Counted from the first letter of the stretch, positions 11,773 to 23,425 are shown. The stretch: 64,000 nt of DNA from Laguncularia racemosa (GCA_037954665.1 JBBMOL010000132.1:868001-932000); one strand, 5' to 3'. The notes: generated from the sequence alone by a model not told the origin. Numbers and translations are program-made.

Positions 11773-11779
11773 CTATCAT

Positions 11780-12280
11780 GATTACAACAGAAATTTCTAA
11801 TTACACATGAAATCTTTTACAAAATACAATTGATTCTGTTACAGGTAAATGTATCTGAACTCTAGAAAATGAACAAAGGAATTATATCATTAATCATTTG
11901 TCAGCCTATGACTTCATGTATGCAGATAGGTGGGTTCTAATAGGTCCCCAAGCTCTATGGCCTCCCGCTTTCTCGAAAAAATAGATCTCAGGCCATATTG
12001 AAGCATTAGGTGGGGTAGCCTAATCAGCCCCGAACGGTGATCATATTACTTCACCCAGAACCTATACAATAGCCCCTTGTCCTAGGGTCCTAAGACGGCT
12101 TAGGTCTAACCGTATCTACTCACATGATTACATGCATGCAGACTCAATAATAGTAAAAATAAACCTTAAACCTCATCAAATCCCTGAAAGGTTAGTATTA
12201 ATAATATTTCACAATGTAACAGTTAAAAGATATCTAGAAATGGTCATTTTAGAAGGCTTAGGTGGCTAGCCTACTGTAGT
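11780..12280 (-). other. Og1 leader
   Basis: This is a non-coding leader matching OgA 5250-5745 and OgB 14561-15066. The hairpin equivalent is at 12079-12096. It carries one change that replaces a Watson-Crick pair by a G-U pair and so would still fold. Confidence 0.6.
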
Positions 12281-12298
12281 TCCCCAGTGGAGTCGCCA
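12281..12298 (-). other. Og1 primer binding site
   Basis: On the minus strand this reads TGGCGACTCCACTGGGGA, three bases from the LTR end at 12302. It is the least mutated copy of the site in the window. Confidence 0.78.
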
Positions 12299-12301
12299 TC
12301 C

Positions 12302-12591
12302 TGTCGAGTTTAATTTTAAAATGTTATATCATATTCCTAATCCGATTCATATTAGATCCTATACTCATCCAATATAAGTCCTTGACTTGAACTAGGAAGT
12401 TTTTATTTATTTGGAGTTACCACCCAATTGAGGTTGGGAAAAATTATGGAATTAGAAATAATTGAGCGGATTAATTTTAGACAACTAGTCGACAAAATCT
12501 CCCCTTTTATTTTTATAAATGAAAAAGAAGAAAGGAAAACCAGAGATTCTCGACTCGAGGGCTATCCTATTAAAACTTTAAAGTTACCATA
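12302..12591 (-). repeat. Og1 5' LTR, distal end
   Basis: This is the final 290 bases of the Og1 5' LTR (...ACTCGACA on the minus strand). The LTR continues at 27125-28711, after the whole of OgB. Confidence 0.83.
12587..12591. repeat. Possible target-site duplication, left of OgB (ccata)
   Basis: The five bases before OgB are ccata and the five after (27125-27129) are ccaac. They share three bases. The intact OgA LTR has the equivalent sequence AAAGTTACCAC when read on the minus strand. The match is therefore plausible but eroded. Confidence 0.5.
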
Positions 12592-12877
12592 TGTAAACAC
12601 CCCATTTTTTTACTCTAATAATTAATAATAATCAATTTTCAAGTTTTTTTTTCCATTTTCTATAATTTTTCTTCTAATTTAGCAAAAAATAGAAAAAAAT
12701 GTTAAAAAATAAAACAAATAGGAAGAATATATCAATTTTGGAAAATAATGATAGAAATAAAAAGGAAAGGAGTTAAATAATTTTTACAAATTTTTAGAAT
12801 TCCAAAATAATATAAAATAAATAAAAATGGCCACGATTAAGTATAATATTTGCTTAACCCTAAACCGAGAAATGGGC

Positions 12878-12945
12878 TAGCTCAGTTGGTCCACATGCTT
12901 GCCTGGAACGTGCGAGGAGAGGCAATTAGTCACGAGTTCAAGTCC
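12878..12945 (+). other. tRNA-like A-box/B-box module in OgB 5' LTR
   Basis: TAGCTCAGTTGG (12878-12889) and GAGTTCAAGTCC (12934-12945) match pol III A and B boxes with about 44 bases between. The middle part (ATGCTTGCCTGGAACG...) differs from the OgA copy, while the boxes are kept. Confidence 0.6.
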
Positions 12946-13297
12946 CCTGCAAGCACTCCGTGCAAAATTTTTTCCTTCTTTTCCCCTGAGCTGCCACGTG
13001 GCAGCGTGTGATTAGCCAGGAGAAGTCACGTGCCTCACACGTGATCATCCCCTTCCTCGAGCACAAATCGGCAGAATGAACGTGGGGAAGCCGGCGTTAG
13101 TCCGACGGAGTTGAGATCGCCTTACTTCCTCAAATCTTTTGGATTTTGATCATTCTAAAGCTGAATCAACTAGATAAATCACAAGATAACAACAAATCGG
13201 CATCAAATCTCCTAGATAAAATCGAATCTAAAAACGAAAAAATTTGGGTTTAACTGAACTGAAGATTCAGGCTTATCTAGAGGAGCTTTCTAACGTC

Positions 13298-13305
13298 TAT
13301 AAATA
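13298..13305 (+). promoter_or_regulatory. TATA box of OgB 5' LTR
   Basis: TATAAATA is in the same context as in all other LTRs of this family and probably sets the transcription start of the element. Confidence 0.65.
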
Positions 13306-14542
13306 GAGATCGAGGGCAGGAAGCTAGATCATGGATCAAAAGTGAGAAAAGAGAGAAAATAAGAGAGATTGAAGCTTCGTCGGAGTTCCCGAGCACGACC
13401 GCTGATCACCACTGCCTCGAAACGCCACATGGGGAGATTTTCGACCGTAACCACCACCGACCTTAGGTTCCTCATCTTTGGAAGCTTCAGAAACACCCCT
13501 CATTCGACGAAAAAGACCGCCAAAACGCCACCGACGAGGACTTCTAGCCACTACGACCCAACTTGACCCACGCACCATAGCGGGATTCAGGTAAGTAGGG
13601 TTTTCTGTTTTTTATTATTTATTTATTGTATTTATTTGTTTATTTATTTATAATTCGAAAATAAAAAATAAAAAAATAATATTAGGAAAAAATGATAGAA
13701 TTTAGATTTTTTTTTATGTTTAGTTTGGAGTAGATAAAATAATAAAAAATTATAAAATAAAAATGAAAAAGTTAAAAGTAATAATATAATAAAAAATAAT
13801 AATAATAAAGGTAGGTTAATAATAGAGATATAAAAAGGTAATTTTTATCACTTAGAAAAAAATCATTTTCTTAAATAAATCCAAAATTGGCTTTTTTCCT
13901 TAAATTAATTTTTTTCTAAAAAAATAAAATAATAAAGCTTAGGCTTAGATTTTTTTCCAAAAAATACTAAAAATGATAAAAACGTAAATCTGAGGTATTT
14001 TCATAATTAAAATTAACTAACCCACTAAAGCTTTTTATAAAAGGCAAACTACAACTTGTTTGATCTTGAATAGTAGGTACGTAAGCACCCGTTTGGGGCA
14101 ACTCTAAAAAGAATAAAAAATCATTTTCCATATTAGAATAAGTTGCTTTTAATCAATAAGAAAAAACACAACAAAAAATAACAAAAATAAAACAAAATAA
14201 ATAACAATGAAAGACATTAGGATAGGGTTTAGATTTTAGAAAAATAAGAAGGTAACTTTAAGGTTTTAATAGGTTAGCCCCTCGAGTCTGGAAACTCTGG
14301 TTTTCCCTTTCCTTTTTCAGAAAAGTGAAAAGAGGAGATCCCGTTGACTAGTTGTCCAAATTAGGATTAATTTGCTTAATTAGTCCTAATTCAATAATCT
14401 TTCCTAACTTCAGTTGGGTGGCGACTCCAAAATAAGACGAAATTCCTAGTTCAAGTCGATGATTTATATTAGATGAGCATAGGGTCTAGTATAAATCGGA
14501 TTAGGAATGAAAATGAAAAATAAAAAATTAGACTCGACAGGA

Positions 14543-14560
14543 TGGCGACTCCACTAGGGA
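14543..14560 (+). other. OgB primer binding site
   Basis: TGGCGACTCCACTAGGGA lies three bases after the LTR. One base differs from the Og1 copy (A for G). It is likely of tRNA-Arg type, as I recall for Ogre elements. Confidence 0.78.
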
Positions 14561-15066
14561 AGAAATGAGATTCTCTAGTAGACTAGTCACCTGAGTCCTT
14601 TGAAATCACCATTTCCAAAATATCTTTTGATTGTTATACCACCGATGCTAACATTTCAAGGACTTAACGAAATTTAGGGTTCAATTATTTATTTTTACTG
14701 CTAAGTCTGCATGCATGTAATCGTGTGAATAGATACGGTCAAACCTAGGCTGTCTTAGGACCCTAAGACGGGAGGGCATTGTGTAGGTTTCGGGCAAAGT
14801 GATATGATTACCGTTCGGGACTGATTAGGCTACCCCACTCAATGCTTCGATATGGCCTGAGATCCATTTCTTCGAGAATGCGGGAGGTCATAGAGCTTGG
14901 GGACCTATTAGAACTCACCTATCTGCATACATGAAGTCATGGGCTGGCAATTGATCAATGATGTAATGCTTTTGTTCCGTTCCTGGAGTTCAGATACATT
15001 TACCTGTAATAACATCATTTGTACTTTGTAAAAAGTTTTTATAATTGGAGACTTCTATTGTAATAG
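14561..15066 (+). other. OgB leader with hairpin
   Basis: This non-coding leader is highly conserved with OgA and Og1. The inverted repeat GTCTTAGGACCCTAAGAC is at 14752-14769. No ORF longer than a few dozen codons is conserved in it. Confidence 0.6.
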
Positions 15067-16575
15067 ATGACTAGTTCTACAGTCGACTGCTTCCTCCGTA
15101 AAGAGATCCGGGTTTGCAAAGCTCTAGATCTAAAGTTGGTATTGGACCATTGGTTTACTCTGTACAACCCCGAAGAGCTGACCTTCATCTAACAAAAGAT
15201 AAGTCCCATCCTTTCACTGATGAAGATGGAAATGAACTTACCTCTAATACGGGCTATTCTCCATCTATGGGAAGTAGAGCTTGCAGCTTTCTTCATTGGG
15301 CCACATGAGATCACTCCCACTCTGAAAGAATACACCCAACTTCTGCAGGCCCCATCACTAACCAGCGAGGTGTAAGTGCCAAATCTTGAGGCTGGGCCAG
15401 CCGTTATTTTCAATAGACTTTTGGGTATCCACAAGACAGCAATCAATAAGGCCTTAGCAAACTGCAACGGATATTGTATACAGATGGACGAGTTAGAAGC
15501 CTGGTTCATAGCTTGGGAAGATGACGGGAATAAGAAAGACATGTTATGCGAGGACCCCAAGAGCTACAAATAGAGGAGGGTGAATGCTTTCATCCTGACA
15601 GCCTTCACCACCATACTTTTCCCTACCAAGATCTTTTACATCCACTACCGAGTCGTAGAGCTGATGGCCCAATTCTTGGAAAGAAAATCTTATATCCTGG
15701 CTCTATTAGCTGAATAGATCCAGAACTTGAACTTTGTCAAGAGGAAAGGCTACGGGATCCTCCGCTCAAACATTAACCTCATCCTGATCTGGTTTGTGAG
15801 CCACCTCAAATGTTTTAGGTTGAACTTGGTCCATAAATCTTTAGCCTAACAAGTGGACCTTGTGGACTCCTGCATAGAAAAGATAAAGCTACCCGACGAC
15901 CTTACTAGCCATTGTTGGGTGAAAGAGCTTAAGAGTTTCAATGCAGACGACATCCTGTGGACAGCTAGATGGAGTTGCTGCAATAAAGTCATCCTAAGCT
16001 GTAGAAACCTTCAGGCCGTTCCTCTAATCGGTATCGGTAGATGTATAGGTTATCATCCAAACTCGGTAGTCCGCCAGTTCGGTACCATCTAAGACATAGT
16101 TTATCGACCATCACTAGAAGCAATCACATTCGAATGCTAGGACCCAAATCTGCTGGTAGCCGAGAAGTTTGCCAAGCTGCAAAGGTCAAAGCCCATGGGA
16201 AGCCCGAATTGAGAACCCCAACGTAGACCTCGGAGACTTGGATGGCGAAGTGGGCAAGCATTGAGCCACCAGGGATTTCGTGATCCACCAGCTATATCAA
16301 ACAGGAGAAAGGGCATACCGTGTCCTAGATATCACCCAACCTGAGCCAGACAAGGTAGACCTAAGGAACAAGTTAAGGCCCGGATGGAGGTATACTTCGA
16401 AGCTGCGGAGTACAAAAAGGATATCTGGAAGGGCAGATTTAAAGAGTCTGATAAAAGGAACAAGGCCTTGGAAGCTCAACTAGAGAAGACCTAAGCTAGA
16501 GTTAAAGAGCTGGAAGCTATCATCAGCGGAAAACCGACGCTTGTGTAGCAGAAGAAGAAGAGGACTAGGAAATAG
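15067..16575 (+). pseudogene. OgB ORF1, broken
   Basis: The frame starts with ATG (MTSSTVDCFLRKEIRVC) and has the likely DUF7745-type layout with PTLKEYTQLLQAPSL and later WVKELKSFNADDILW and HPNSVVRQFG. The usual protein would be about 500 residues. In-frame stops include TAG at 15715-15717 and TAA at 15847-15849, both shared with OgA and Og1. Single-base deletions near 16180 shift the frame, and there is a further deletion near 16365. The charged C-terminal end runs to about 16575. The product is of unknown function; in Ogre elements it is made from the same transcript as gag-pol. Confidence 0.75.
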
Positions 16576-16820
16576 ATTAGCACTATACTTTTTCATGTTT
16601 CAAGTATCGAACTCCAAGTTTCCAATATTAATAAAAATAAAATTTCAATATTATATCATTAATCAATTGTTAACCCTTTTATTTTTAGCATCTGTGTGAT
16701 ATATGCATCATATTTACATATATGCATTAAACTAAGAAAAATGCGCACCAGGTATCAAAGATAACTCCTAAACAACCGAACCCTCTAAGGAGCCCAATCC
16801 GTACCCACTCAAAGACTAAA

Positions 16821-18180
16821 ATGGCAAACAGTGGCAGCAACAGCGACAACCGCAACAACACCAGCGCTGATACCGCCTTGGATCCTAAGATCGTGTCCCT
16901 AGAACAAACAGTCCAGCAATTGGCTGCATAAGTTCACCTCCTAACTGAGAGTATTGGCCTCCTTCGCACTACCCAACCAACTCAGGAAGAACACTCAAGG
17001 GCCAGAAAGGGGAAAGCAGTAGAGGGTTAACCTCCATAATATGAAGAGATCAATTCCCACCTCAACCCAGCATTCGAGTATGAACCGAGAGTCAACCTCT
17101 ATCCAACCTCGGACGACATAAAGAGGGAGATGGAGGACAGGCAAAAGGAGATGGAAAGAAAACTTTTTCAACAGTTAGTTGATAAAATGAAAACAATAGA
17201 GGGGCCTGACGGTTTTGAGCAGGCAGGGGTCACTAACTTACCAGTATATGGGGAGGAAGTGTACCTAGAGAAGTTCAAGACCCTAGAATTTGAAAAATAT
17301 GATGGCATTGGATACCCCAAGATGCATACAAGGCTGTATATGCGGAAGATGAGCAAGTATGCCCAATATGACCAGCTCATGATCCAGACCTTCCAAGACA
17401 GCCTTATTGGCCTCGCTCTCGTCTGGTATGCACACTTAGACTTCAACTAAGTCAGTACCTGGGAAAGACTCACTCGGGCATTCTACGATCAATACAAATT
17501 CAACATCGAGGTTGCCCCTTCGGTAATGGACTTAGGAAGTCTCTGAAAGAAACACACCGAGTCTTTTAAGGAGTATGCCTAGCGTAGGAGAGCTCAAGCT
17601 ACTAGGGTAATGACCCCAATTTTTGAAAAGGAGTTGACATTCATCTTTGTCAACACTCTAGATAAGATTTACTTCTCACATCTGGTGGGCCAGACGTCAT
17701 CTAACTTCACAAAAGTAGTGGAAACAAGGTGCTGAATCGAGAATGCCATCACATTAAGGAGACTCCAGACAGTGGACTCTCTCAGAATCGCATCATCGCA
17801 AAGGCCTACAGGGAGTAACAAAGCCAAGGAGTCCACCATCAGCACGGTTAACTACAACAGAGTGGATAAGGTTGGTACCTGCGTGACATTTCAGACTGCG
17901 AATGCCCCAATCCAACAGTCGCCGATGAATCACACCTAAGCCACTAGGATCTTAAGACAATTCACTCCAATCCCGATCTCACTTAGCCAGGTCTTCGCTC
18001 GGCTATGAGCAGATAATTTGATCAACTTCGAGATCCCAAGTGACCAGTACAAGCTTAAAAATTTTGACTTAAGCCTCAAATGTGATTATCATATGGGCCA
18101 AGAGGGGCATTCCATAGATAGATGCTGGAGGCTCTGAAACAAGATTTAAGATCTGATTGATGTCAGAATAGTGCAATTGG
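16821..18180 (+). pseudogene. OgB gag, broken by point stops
   Basis: ATG at 16821 begins MANSGSNSDNRNNTS. The gag core (EFEKYDGIGYP, RKMSKYAQYDQL, WYAHLDF) spans about 17130-17600, and the zinc-knuckle-like CDYHMGQEGHS lies near 18080. Stops at 16929, 17448, 17544, 17580 and 17733 all correspond to codons that are Gln or Arg in OgA or in the family. The frame itself does not shift from 16821 to beyond 19390. This is a clean example of decay by transitions rather than indels. Confidence 0.84.
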
Positions 18181-19394
18181 ACTTTGTTAACACACCAGCA
18201 CCTAATGTCAATAATAATCCGCTGCTCAACCATAAGCCCACTGTCAATATGATCACATCCAAAGAGCTAGACTCCAAAGAGTCCCAAAAACAGCAAAAAA
18301 CAACAATGCAGCGAGAAAGTCACCTACGCCAAGTCCTAGATGAAACCCCTAAATCACAGATCAAGAAGAGATGGTTAGCCGGAGACCTAACAGTTGGTAC
18401 CCTAGGCGAATCACGTGGGAGATTTGAGTATCTAGTAAATTACCCTTTCACCCCAACCAAGTATGGGCCACCTAGCAAATGGGGGCCCGAGTTTGAGAAA
18501 GAAGACAACTCGCCAAAGGAAAGGGAGAAATTCGTGAACATGATTAAATTGGACCAAAAATCGATAGTCATAAAGTGCTATGCGGGACAATCTACTGAGG
18601 TACAGATTCCAAAGAAGAGATATGTATTCAATGTCCCAATACCTTTAGAGAGGTATAAGGTGGCAACATTTGACTATCGGGCTCTCGATCAAGAAAGACC
18701 CCCTATCCTAGGAGGAATCACCCGTTTTGGGAGAATTTATGACCCTAAATACGGGATCTCGACCGAAGAGCCCAACACTGAGGTAGAGAAAGAGGAAGAA
18801 GAGGGGCTCTCTGCATTCACAAAAATGGTTAAGGCAAGCGAGTATAAGATCATGGAACAATTGAATAAGGTTCCAGCCTAGATATTACTTATGGGTCTCC
18901 TCACAATGTCTGAGCCTCACAGAGCACTCTTCAAAGTACTCAAACAGATTAAGGTACCAGAGGGCATCGCAATAGAGAAATTGAGCCATGTGGCAGATTC
19001 AATCTTCACCATGGATCAGACATCTTTCTCTCCTGAAGAGTTGGGGGAAGACGGAGACCAACATATAAAACCATTGTTCATAGTGGTGAAATGCAATGAT
19101 ACAATCGTCTCCAGAGTACTCATTGACAATGGATCCTCTCTCAATGTATACTCTTTGGCCACCCTTGACTTGTTGGGAGTCGATCCAAGCAACATCAAGC
19201 CAAGCTCAACAATGGTTAGGGCCTTCGACGGGTCCAAGAGAGAAATAGTGGGGGAGATCAACTTGCTAGTAGAGATTGGTCTACAGATATTCCACATTTC
19301 CTTCCAAGTCCTTGACATTCTAATGTCTTTCAATTTGCTATTGGGAAGGCCGTGGATACATACCGCTGGAGCCATACCCTCAAGTCTCCATTAG
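18171..19394 (+). pseudogene. OgB gag-protease linker and retropepsin
   Basis: A 236-codon open stretch (18171-18881) holds the linker (KKRWLAGDLTVGTL, GPEFEKEDNSP, FNVPIPLERYKVATFDY). After a single TAG at 18879-18881 the same frame continues as the protease, open to 19394. The active-site loop is VLIDNGSSLN near 19110-19140 and the flap-side strand reads NLLLGRPW. A TAG follows SSLH at 19392-19394, where Og1 has Gln. With the stops it cannot be made as one protein. It belongs to gag-protease in the same frame, as is usual for this lineage. Confidence 0.84.
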
Positions 19395-20002
19395 AAAGTC
19401 AAGTTCATAGCAAATGGACAGATCATCATCGTGCTGGGAGAGCAAGATTATGCCATCTATAAAGAGACCACCATACCTTAGATCGGGGAAGACGGTTTCG
19501 AAGACTTTGGTCTCCAAATATTCAACGAGGTGAATGTGGTAACTAGCAAGGAGGGCCATCAGTTTAAGGAGGGACAGCAAGGGATGTTTGGACTAGGGTA
19601 CGTTCCTACAGCCCAGGAAGAGGTACAAGTAAGAGGTATCAGAGGCAGAAGGAAAGAGAAGCCAAGCAATACTCAGATGCATTTTTGACCCTCCAACAAT
19701 CATTCAAGCAAGCAACTACCATTCAAGAGCCAATGATAAGTGAAACGACGTCAGCAATGAAGGCATAACCTCTCGCACATCTGACCAGCATCCAACTCTT
19801 AACAATTGGTTCGTTATCCTATTGATAGCGCTAAGTCAGCTTAAGGATAGGGAACAATTATTAAACAAATTTCTATTGTGGTTATTTTTCAGATTCAATA
19901 AATTGAAATTCATTCCTTTTTTTTTGCTTATATATATAAGTGCTCTCGTTTCACTTTACCCACAGATTCCCTACTGTCGAACGTTAGGGATATTTTGCGC
20001 AG
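19395..20002 (+). other. OgB stretch between protease and RT: C-terminal tail and probable intron or spacer
   Basis: The protease tail can be followed to about 19690 (GEQDYAIY, GLGYVP). A one-base deletion near 19690 relative to Og1 and several stops follow. The next coding block (pol) is in a different frame. Ogre elements are known to carry an intron here. Candidate acceptor-like AG sites with pyrimidine-rich runs occur near 19893, 19968 and 20002, but I cannot fix a donor. Confidence 0.5.
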
Positions 20003-21670
20003 GTAAGTAATGAAAACATCGATATCGTTTCCAACACTATTAGGTCAGCCGTTGGAGGCAATGTCCTTAACCACAAAATAATACAAGAAAATTGGCAAAA
20101 ATATGAACAAAGTGGGATTTCAATAGACGAGCCGGTGGAGATAGTAAATCTAGGAAGCACTGAGAAACCTGAAAACCTCAAGATTGGGGCCAATTTGAGT
20201 GCCGAGCAAAAATGCGAGATAGTCGAGTTGTTAACTGAATATGCAGATGTATTTGCCTGGTCATACGACGACATGCTAGGATTATACTAGTCAATAGTAG
20301 TTCACAAGCTTCCCCTAAGCGAAGATGTCAAACCTAAAAAATAGAAGTTGAGAAGATTTAGGCCTAACATCTTACTAAAGATTAAAGAGGAAGTAAAAAA
20401 ACTACTAGAAGTGGGATTCATTGAGGTATCTGACTATCCGGAATTGATAGCGAATATAGTCCCCGTTCTAAAAAAGAATGGGAAAGTACGTGTATGCGTA
20501 GACTTCCGAGATTTAAACCAAGCTACGCCAAAAGACAACTTCCCTCTACCTCACATCGATGTCCTGGTAGACAACACCGCAGGAAACTATCTCTTCTCAT
20601 TTATGGACGGTTTCTCAGGATATAATCAAATAAACATGGCTAAAGAAGATAAAACTAAAACCACCTTTATCACAACATGGGGAACTTTCTATCACAAAGT
20701 CATGCCCTTTGGTTTGAAAAATGCCGGGGCAACATATCAGAGAGCTATGGTCGCGATACTTCATGACATGATGCATCGAGAAGTCGAAGTATACGTTGAC
20801 GATATGATAGCCAAGTCTAAGGAAGAAGAAAGCCATGAAGTTATTCTAAGGAAATTGTTTAAGCGATTGAGAAAGTTTCAGCTCAAGTTAAATCTAGAAA
20901 AGTGCACTTTTGGGGTCACAACAGGCAAGTTGTTAGGGTTTGTCATAAGTCGAAAAGGTATTAAAATTGACCATGACAAAGTAAAGGCCATACTGGAACT
21001 ACTCTCTCCATGCACTATCAAAGAGGTGAGAAGTTTGCTGGGAAGGTTGAATTACATAGCCCATTTCATCTTACAGCTCATGGACAAATGCCGCCCACTA
21101 TTCCGTTTGCTAAAAAAGAATGCCATGATAGAATGGGATGATGAATGTGAAGAAGTTTTCAAGAAAATAAAAAACTATCTCATAAATTCTCCAGTCTTGA
21201 TAATTCAAAAACAAGGGAAGCCCTTATTCTTATACCTCATGATACTCCCTGAATCCATGGGGTGCGTGTTGGGATAGAAAGATGAAGAGAGAAGAGAACG
21301 TTCCATATATTATCTAAGTAAGAAATTCACAGACGAGGAACAGAGGTATTCAGAAATAGAGAGGACTTGCTGTGCTTTGATTTGGGTTATGCATTCGTTA
21401 AGGCAATACACCCTTTACTATCCCATTGAGTTGTTAACAAGACATGATCCTTTGAAGCACTTGGCAGAGAAGCCCGTTTTGTTAGGGAGAATCTCCAAAT
21501 GGAAAATGCTCTTATCAGAATTTGATATCACATACATAAATCAAAATTCGATAAAAAGGCAATCTTTAGCCGACCAATTGGCAAAACACCCAGTTGAGGG
21601 AGATCCCCGAGAATCACAAGCCCAATTTCTTGATGAAAATATATTAATAGCAGAGAGCGAACTAGCAGAA
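20003..21670 (+). pseudogene. OgB reverse transcriptase and first RNase H
   Basis: The N-terminal leader (SAEQKCEIVELL, YADVFAW) is followed by the RT: VCVDFRDLNQATPKDNFPLP, FMDGFSGYNQI, KVMPFGLKNAGATYQR and the catalytic YVDDMIAKS near 20790. Then come LGFVISRKGI and the RNase H region with YYLSKKFTDEEQRYSEIE and HSLRQYTLYY. It would copy the element RNA into DNA. Stops at 20288, 20342 and 21275 interrupt it, the last two where the family has Gln. The RT core between 20348 and 21277 is open for 309 codons with its metal-binding Asp pair intact. Confidence 0.9.
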
Positions 21671-22258
21671 GATTGCGGGATAGACCAAAACCCTAAATGG
21701 AAGATGTTCTTTAACGGAGCTGCCAATGTATTTGGTTGTGGGATTAGGGCAGTGTTGATATCACCAGATGGAACACAATTCCCTTCAGCAACAAGACTCA
21801 CATTTCCATATACTAATAATATCGTAGAATATGAGGCATGCATCCTTGGCCTCAAAATGGCTTGCCACATGGAAATCTGTGAATTAAAAGTGTACGGAGA
21901 TTCTTCACTCACCAAATTACAGACAAGAGGGGAATATAAAACTAAAGACCCCAAATTGGTACCATACCATCAGCATTTGATAGAGCTAATCGATGAATTC
22001 GAAGCAATCACCTTCACATACATCCCGAGAACTCAGAATCAGTTTGCAAATGCACTCGCCACACTAGCATCTATAATTCAAATAACAGGGGGAGTCGAAG
22101 TCCAACCATTGAAAATAGAAATCGAAAATCAGCCCGCCTACTATTTGGTAATCGAAAAAGCACAAGATGGTAAGCTCTTGTGTTATGATATCAAAATTTT
22201 TCTCCAAGAAAGCAAATACCCTGAAATGGCTAGGAAAAATGACCAAAGAACACTTTGA
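21671..22258 (+). pseudogene. OgB second (archaeal-type) RNase H domain
   Basis: After the first RNase H the frame continues into WKMFFNGAANVFGCGIRAVL, NNIVEYEACILGLKMA, VYGDSSLT and FANALATLAS. This is the extra RNase H domain (RVT_3-like) characteristic of Tat/Ogre elements. The usual first catalytic Asp (FDGA) is Asn here (FFNGA), a G-to-A change that would inactivate it. A TGA at 22256 ends the open stretch, at a codon where CGA is expected. Confidence 0.87.
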
Positions 22259-23425
22259 AGGTTAGCAAGTCATTTCTTATTAAATGGGTTTGTGCTTTAC
22301 AAAAGATCGCCCGATACCACCTTACTAAGATGTGTGGATAGAAATGAAGCGTGTGAACTGATGAAAGAAGTGCATGAAGGAGTATGTGGACCTCACATGA
22401 ACGGCTACAGGTTGGCCCGAAAAATCATGAGATTGGGCTACTATTGGCTAACCATGGAATCAGATTGTATCAAATATGTTAAGCACTGTCACTTGTGTTA
22501 AGTTTATGTAAACCGAATAAATGCCCTGCCTAAAGAATTTCATTCGTTGTCTGCACCATGGCCTTTCTCCATGTGGGCAATCGACATCATCAGCCCAATC
22601 ACTCCAACAGCATCCAACGGCCACAGATTTATACTGGTAGCCATTGATTACTTCACCAAATGGGTGGAAGCTTCATCATATGCCGGTGTCATAGAAGGGG
22701 TAATAGTTTGATTCCTGAAGAGGGACATAATAGCTCGATACGGAGTTCCCGAGTCAATTATCATCGACAACGGAACCAATCTCAACAACAAGTCAATGAC
22801 AGATTTGTGTCGACATTTCCACATAAACCATAGAAATTCAACTCCTTATCGACCTTAGATGAATGGGGCAGTAGAGGTAGCCAACAAGAATATCAAAAGA
22901 ATCATCGAAAAGATGATAATCACTTACAAAGATTGACATGAGATGCTGCCATTCGCCCTCATGGCTTACAGAACCTCAATTATAACATCTACTGGAGTTA
23001 CCCCATATTATCTGGTATATGGTGCTAAGGCAGTCCTACCAGTTGAAGTCGAAATACCATCCTTCAGAATTCTATTAGAAGCACAGTTAGATGAGTCCGA
23101 CTGGGTAAAGAAGATGCTCGATCAGTTGAATTTGATCAACGAAAAAAGACTCACTGCGTTATGTCACATCTAGTGTTACCAACAAAGAATGCCCCGAGCA
23201 TTCAACAAGAAAATGAGACCTCGATGTTTCAAGGAAGGAGATTTGGTACTAAAGAAAGTTCTCCCGAATGCTCGAGATTCTAGGGGGAAGTTTATCCCAA
23301 ACTATGAGGGCCCATATGTTGTAAAAAAGGTATTGTCAAGAGGTGCTCTGATATTAACTCAAATGGATGGTCTGGAATTGGGAGAGCTCATTAATATAGA
23401 TGTTGTTAAAATGTACTATCCTTAG
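22259..23425 (+). pseudogene. OgB integrase
   Basis: The HHCC zinc region (HEGVCGPHMNGYRLARK ... CHLC) lies at about 22360-22500. The catalytic core has Asp in WAIDIISP, Asp in IIIDNGT and Glu in NGAVEVANK, so the DDE triad is present. The C-terminal part includes GPYVVKKVLSRGALIL and ends at TAG 23423-23425. Stops at 22499, 22709, 22856, 22934 and 23171 replace codons for Gln, Arg, Gln, Trp and probably Gln. No frameshift is seen from 20012 to the end. Confidence 0.88.

Larger units (their letters stand above)
9805..12591 (-). mobile_element. Og1, middle segment (LTR end, PBS, leader, ORF1, gag start)
   Basis: Read on the minus strand this contains, from right to left, the last 290 bases of the Og1 5' LTR, the primer binding site, the leader, ORF1 and the first codons of gag. 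It is bounded on the left by OgA and on the right by OgB. It shows that OgA and OgB inserted into one older element in opposite orientation to themselves. Confidence 0.87.
12592..14539 (+). repeat. OgB 5' LTR
   Basis: It starts TGTAAACACC and ends GACTCGACA. It contains the tRNA-like module (12878-12945), a TATA box at 13298-13305 and a purine-rich AGAGAGAAAATAAGAGAG leader after it. The 3' LTR lacks about 15 bases present here near 13405 and otherwise differs by scattered substitutions and small indels. Confidence 0.9.

Noticed and set aside
16297..16479. Minus-strand frames overlapping ORF1 and gag of the Ogre-like elements (also 17168-17446, 19016-19375, 21541-21954)
   Set aside because: They are shadows of the plus-strand coding frames, kept open by codon composition.
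20348..21277. The 309-codon RT stretch as a domesticated host gene
   Set aside because: It lies in a complete retrotransposon with flanking stops and no sign of independent promoter or selection.
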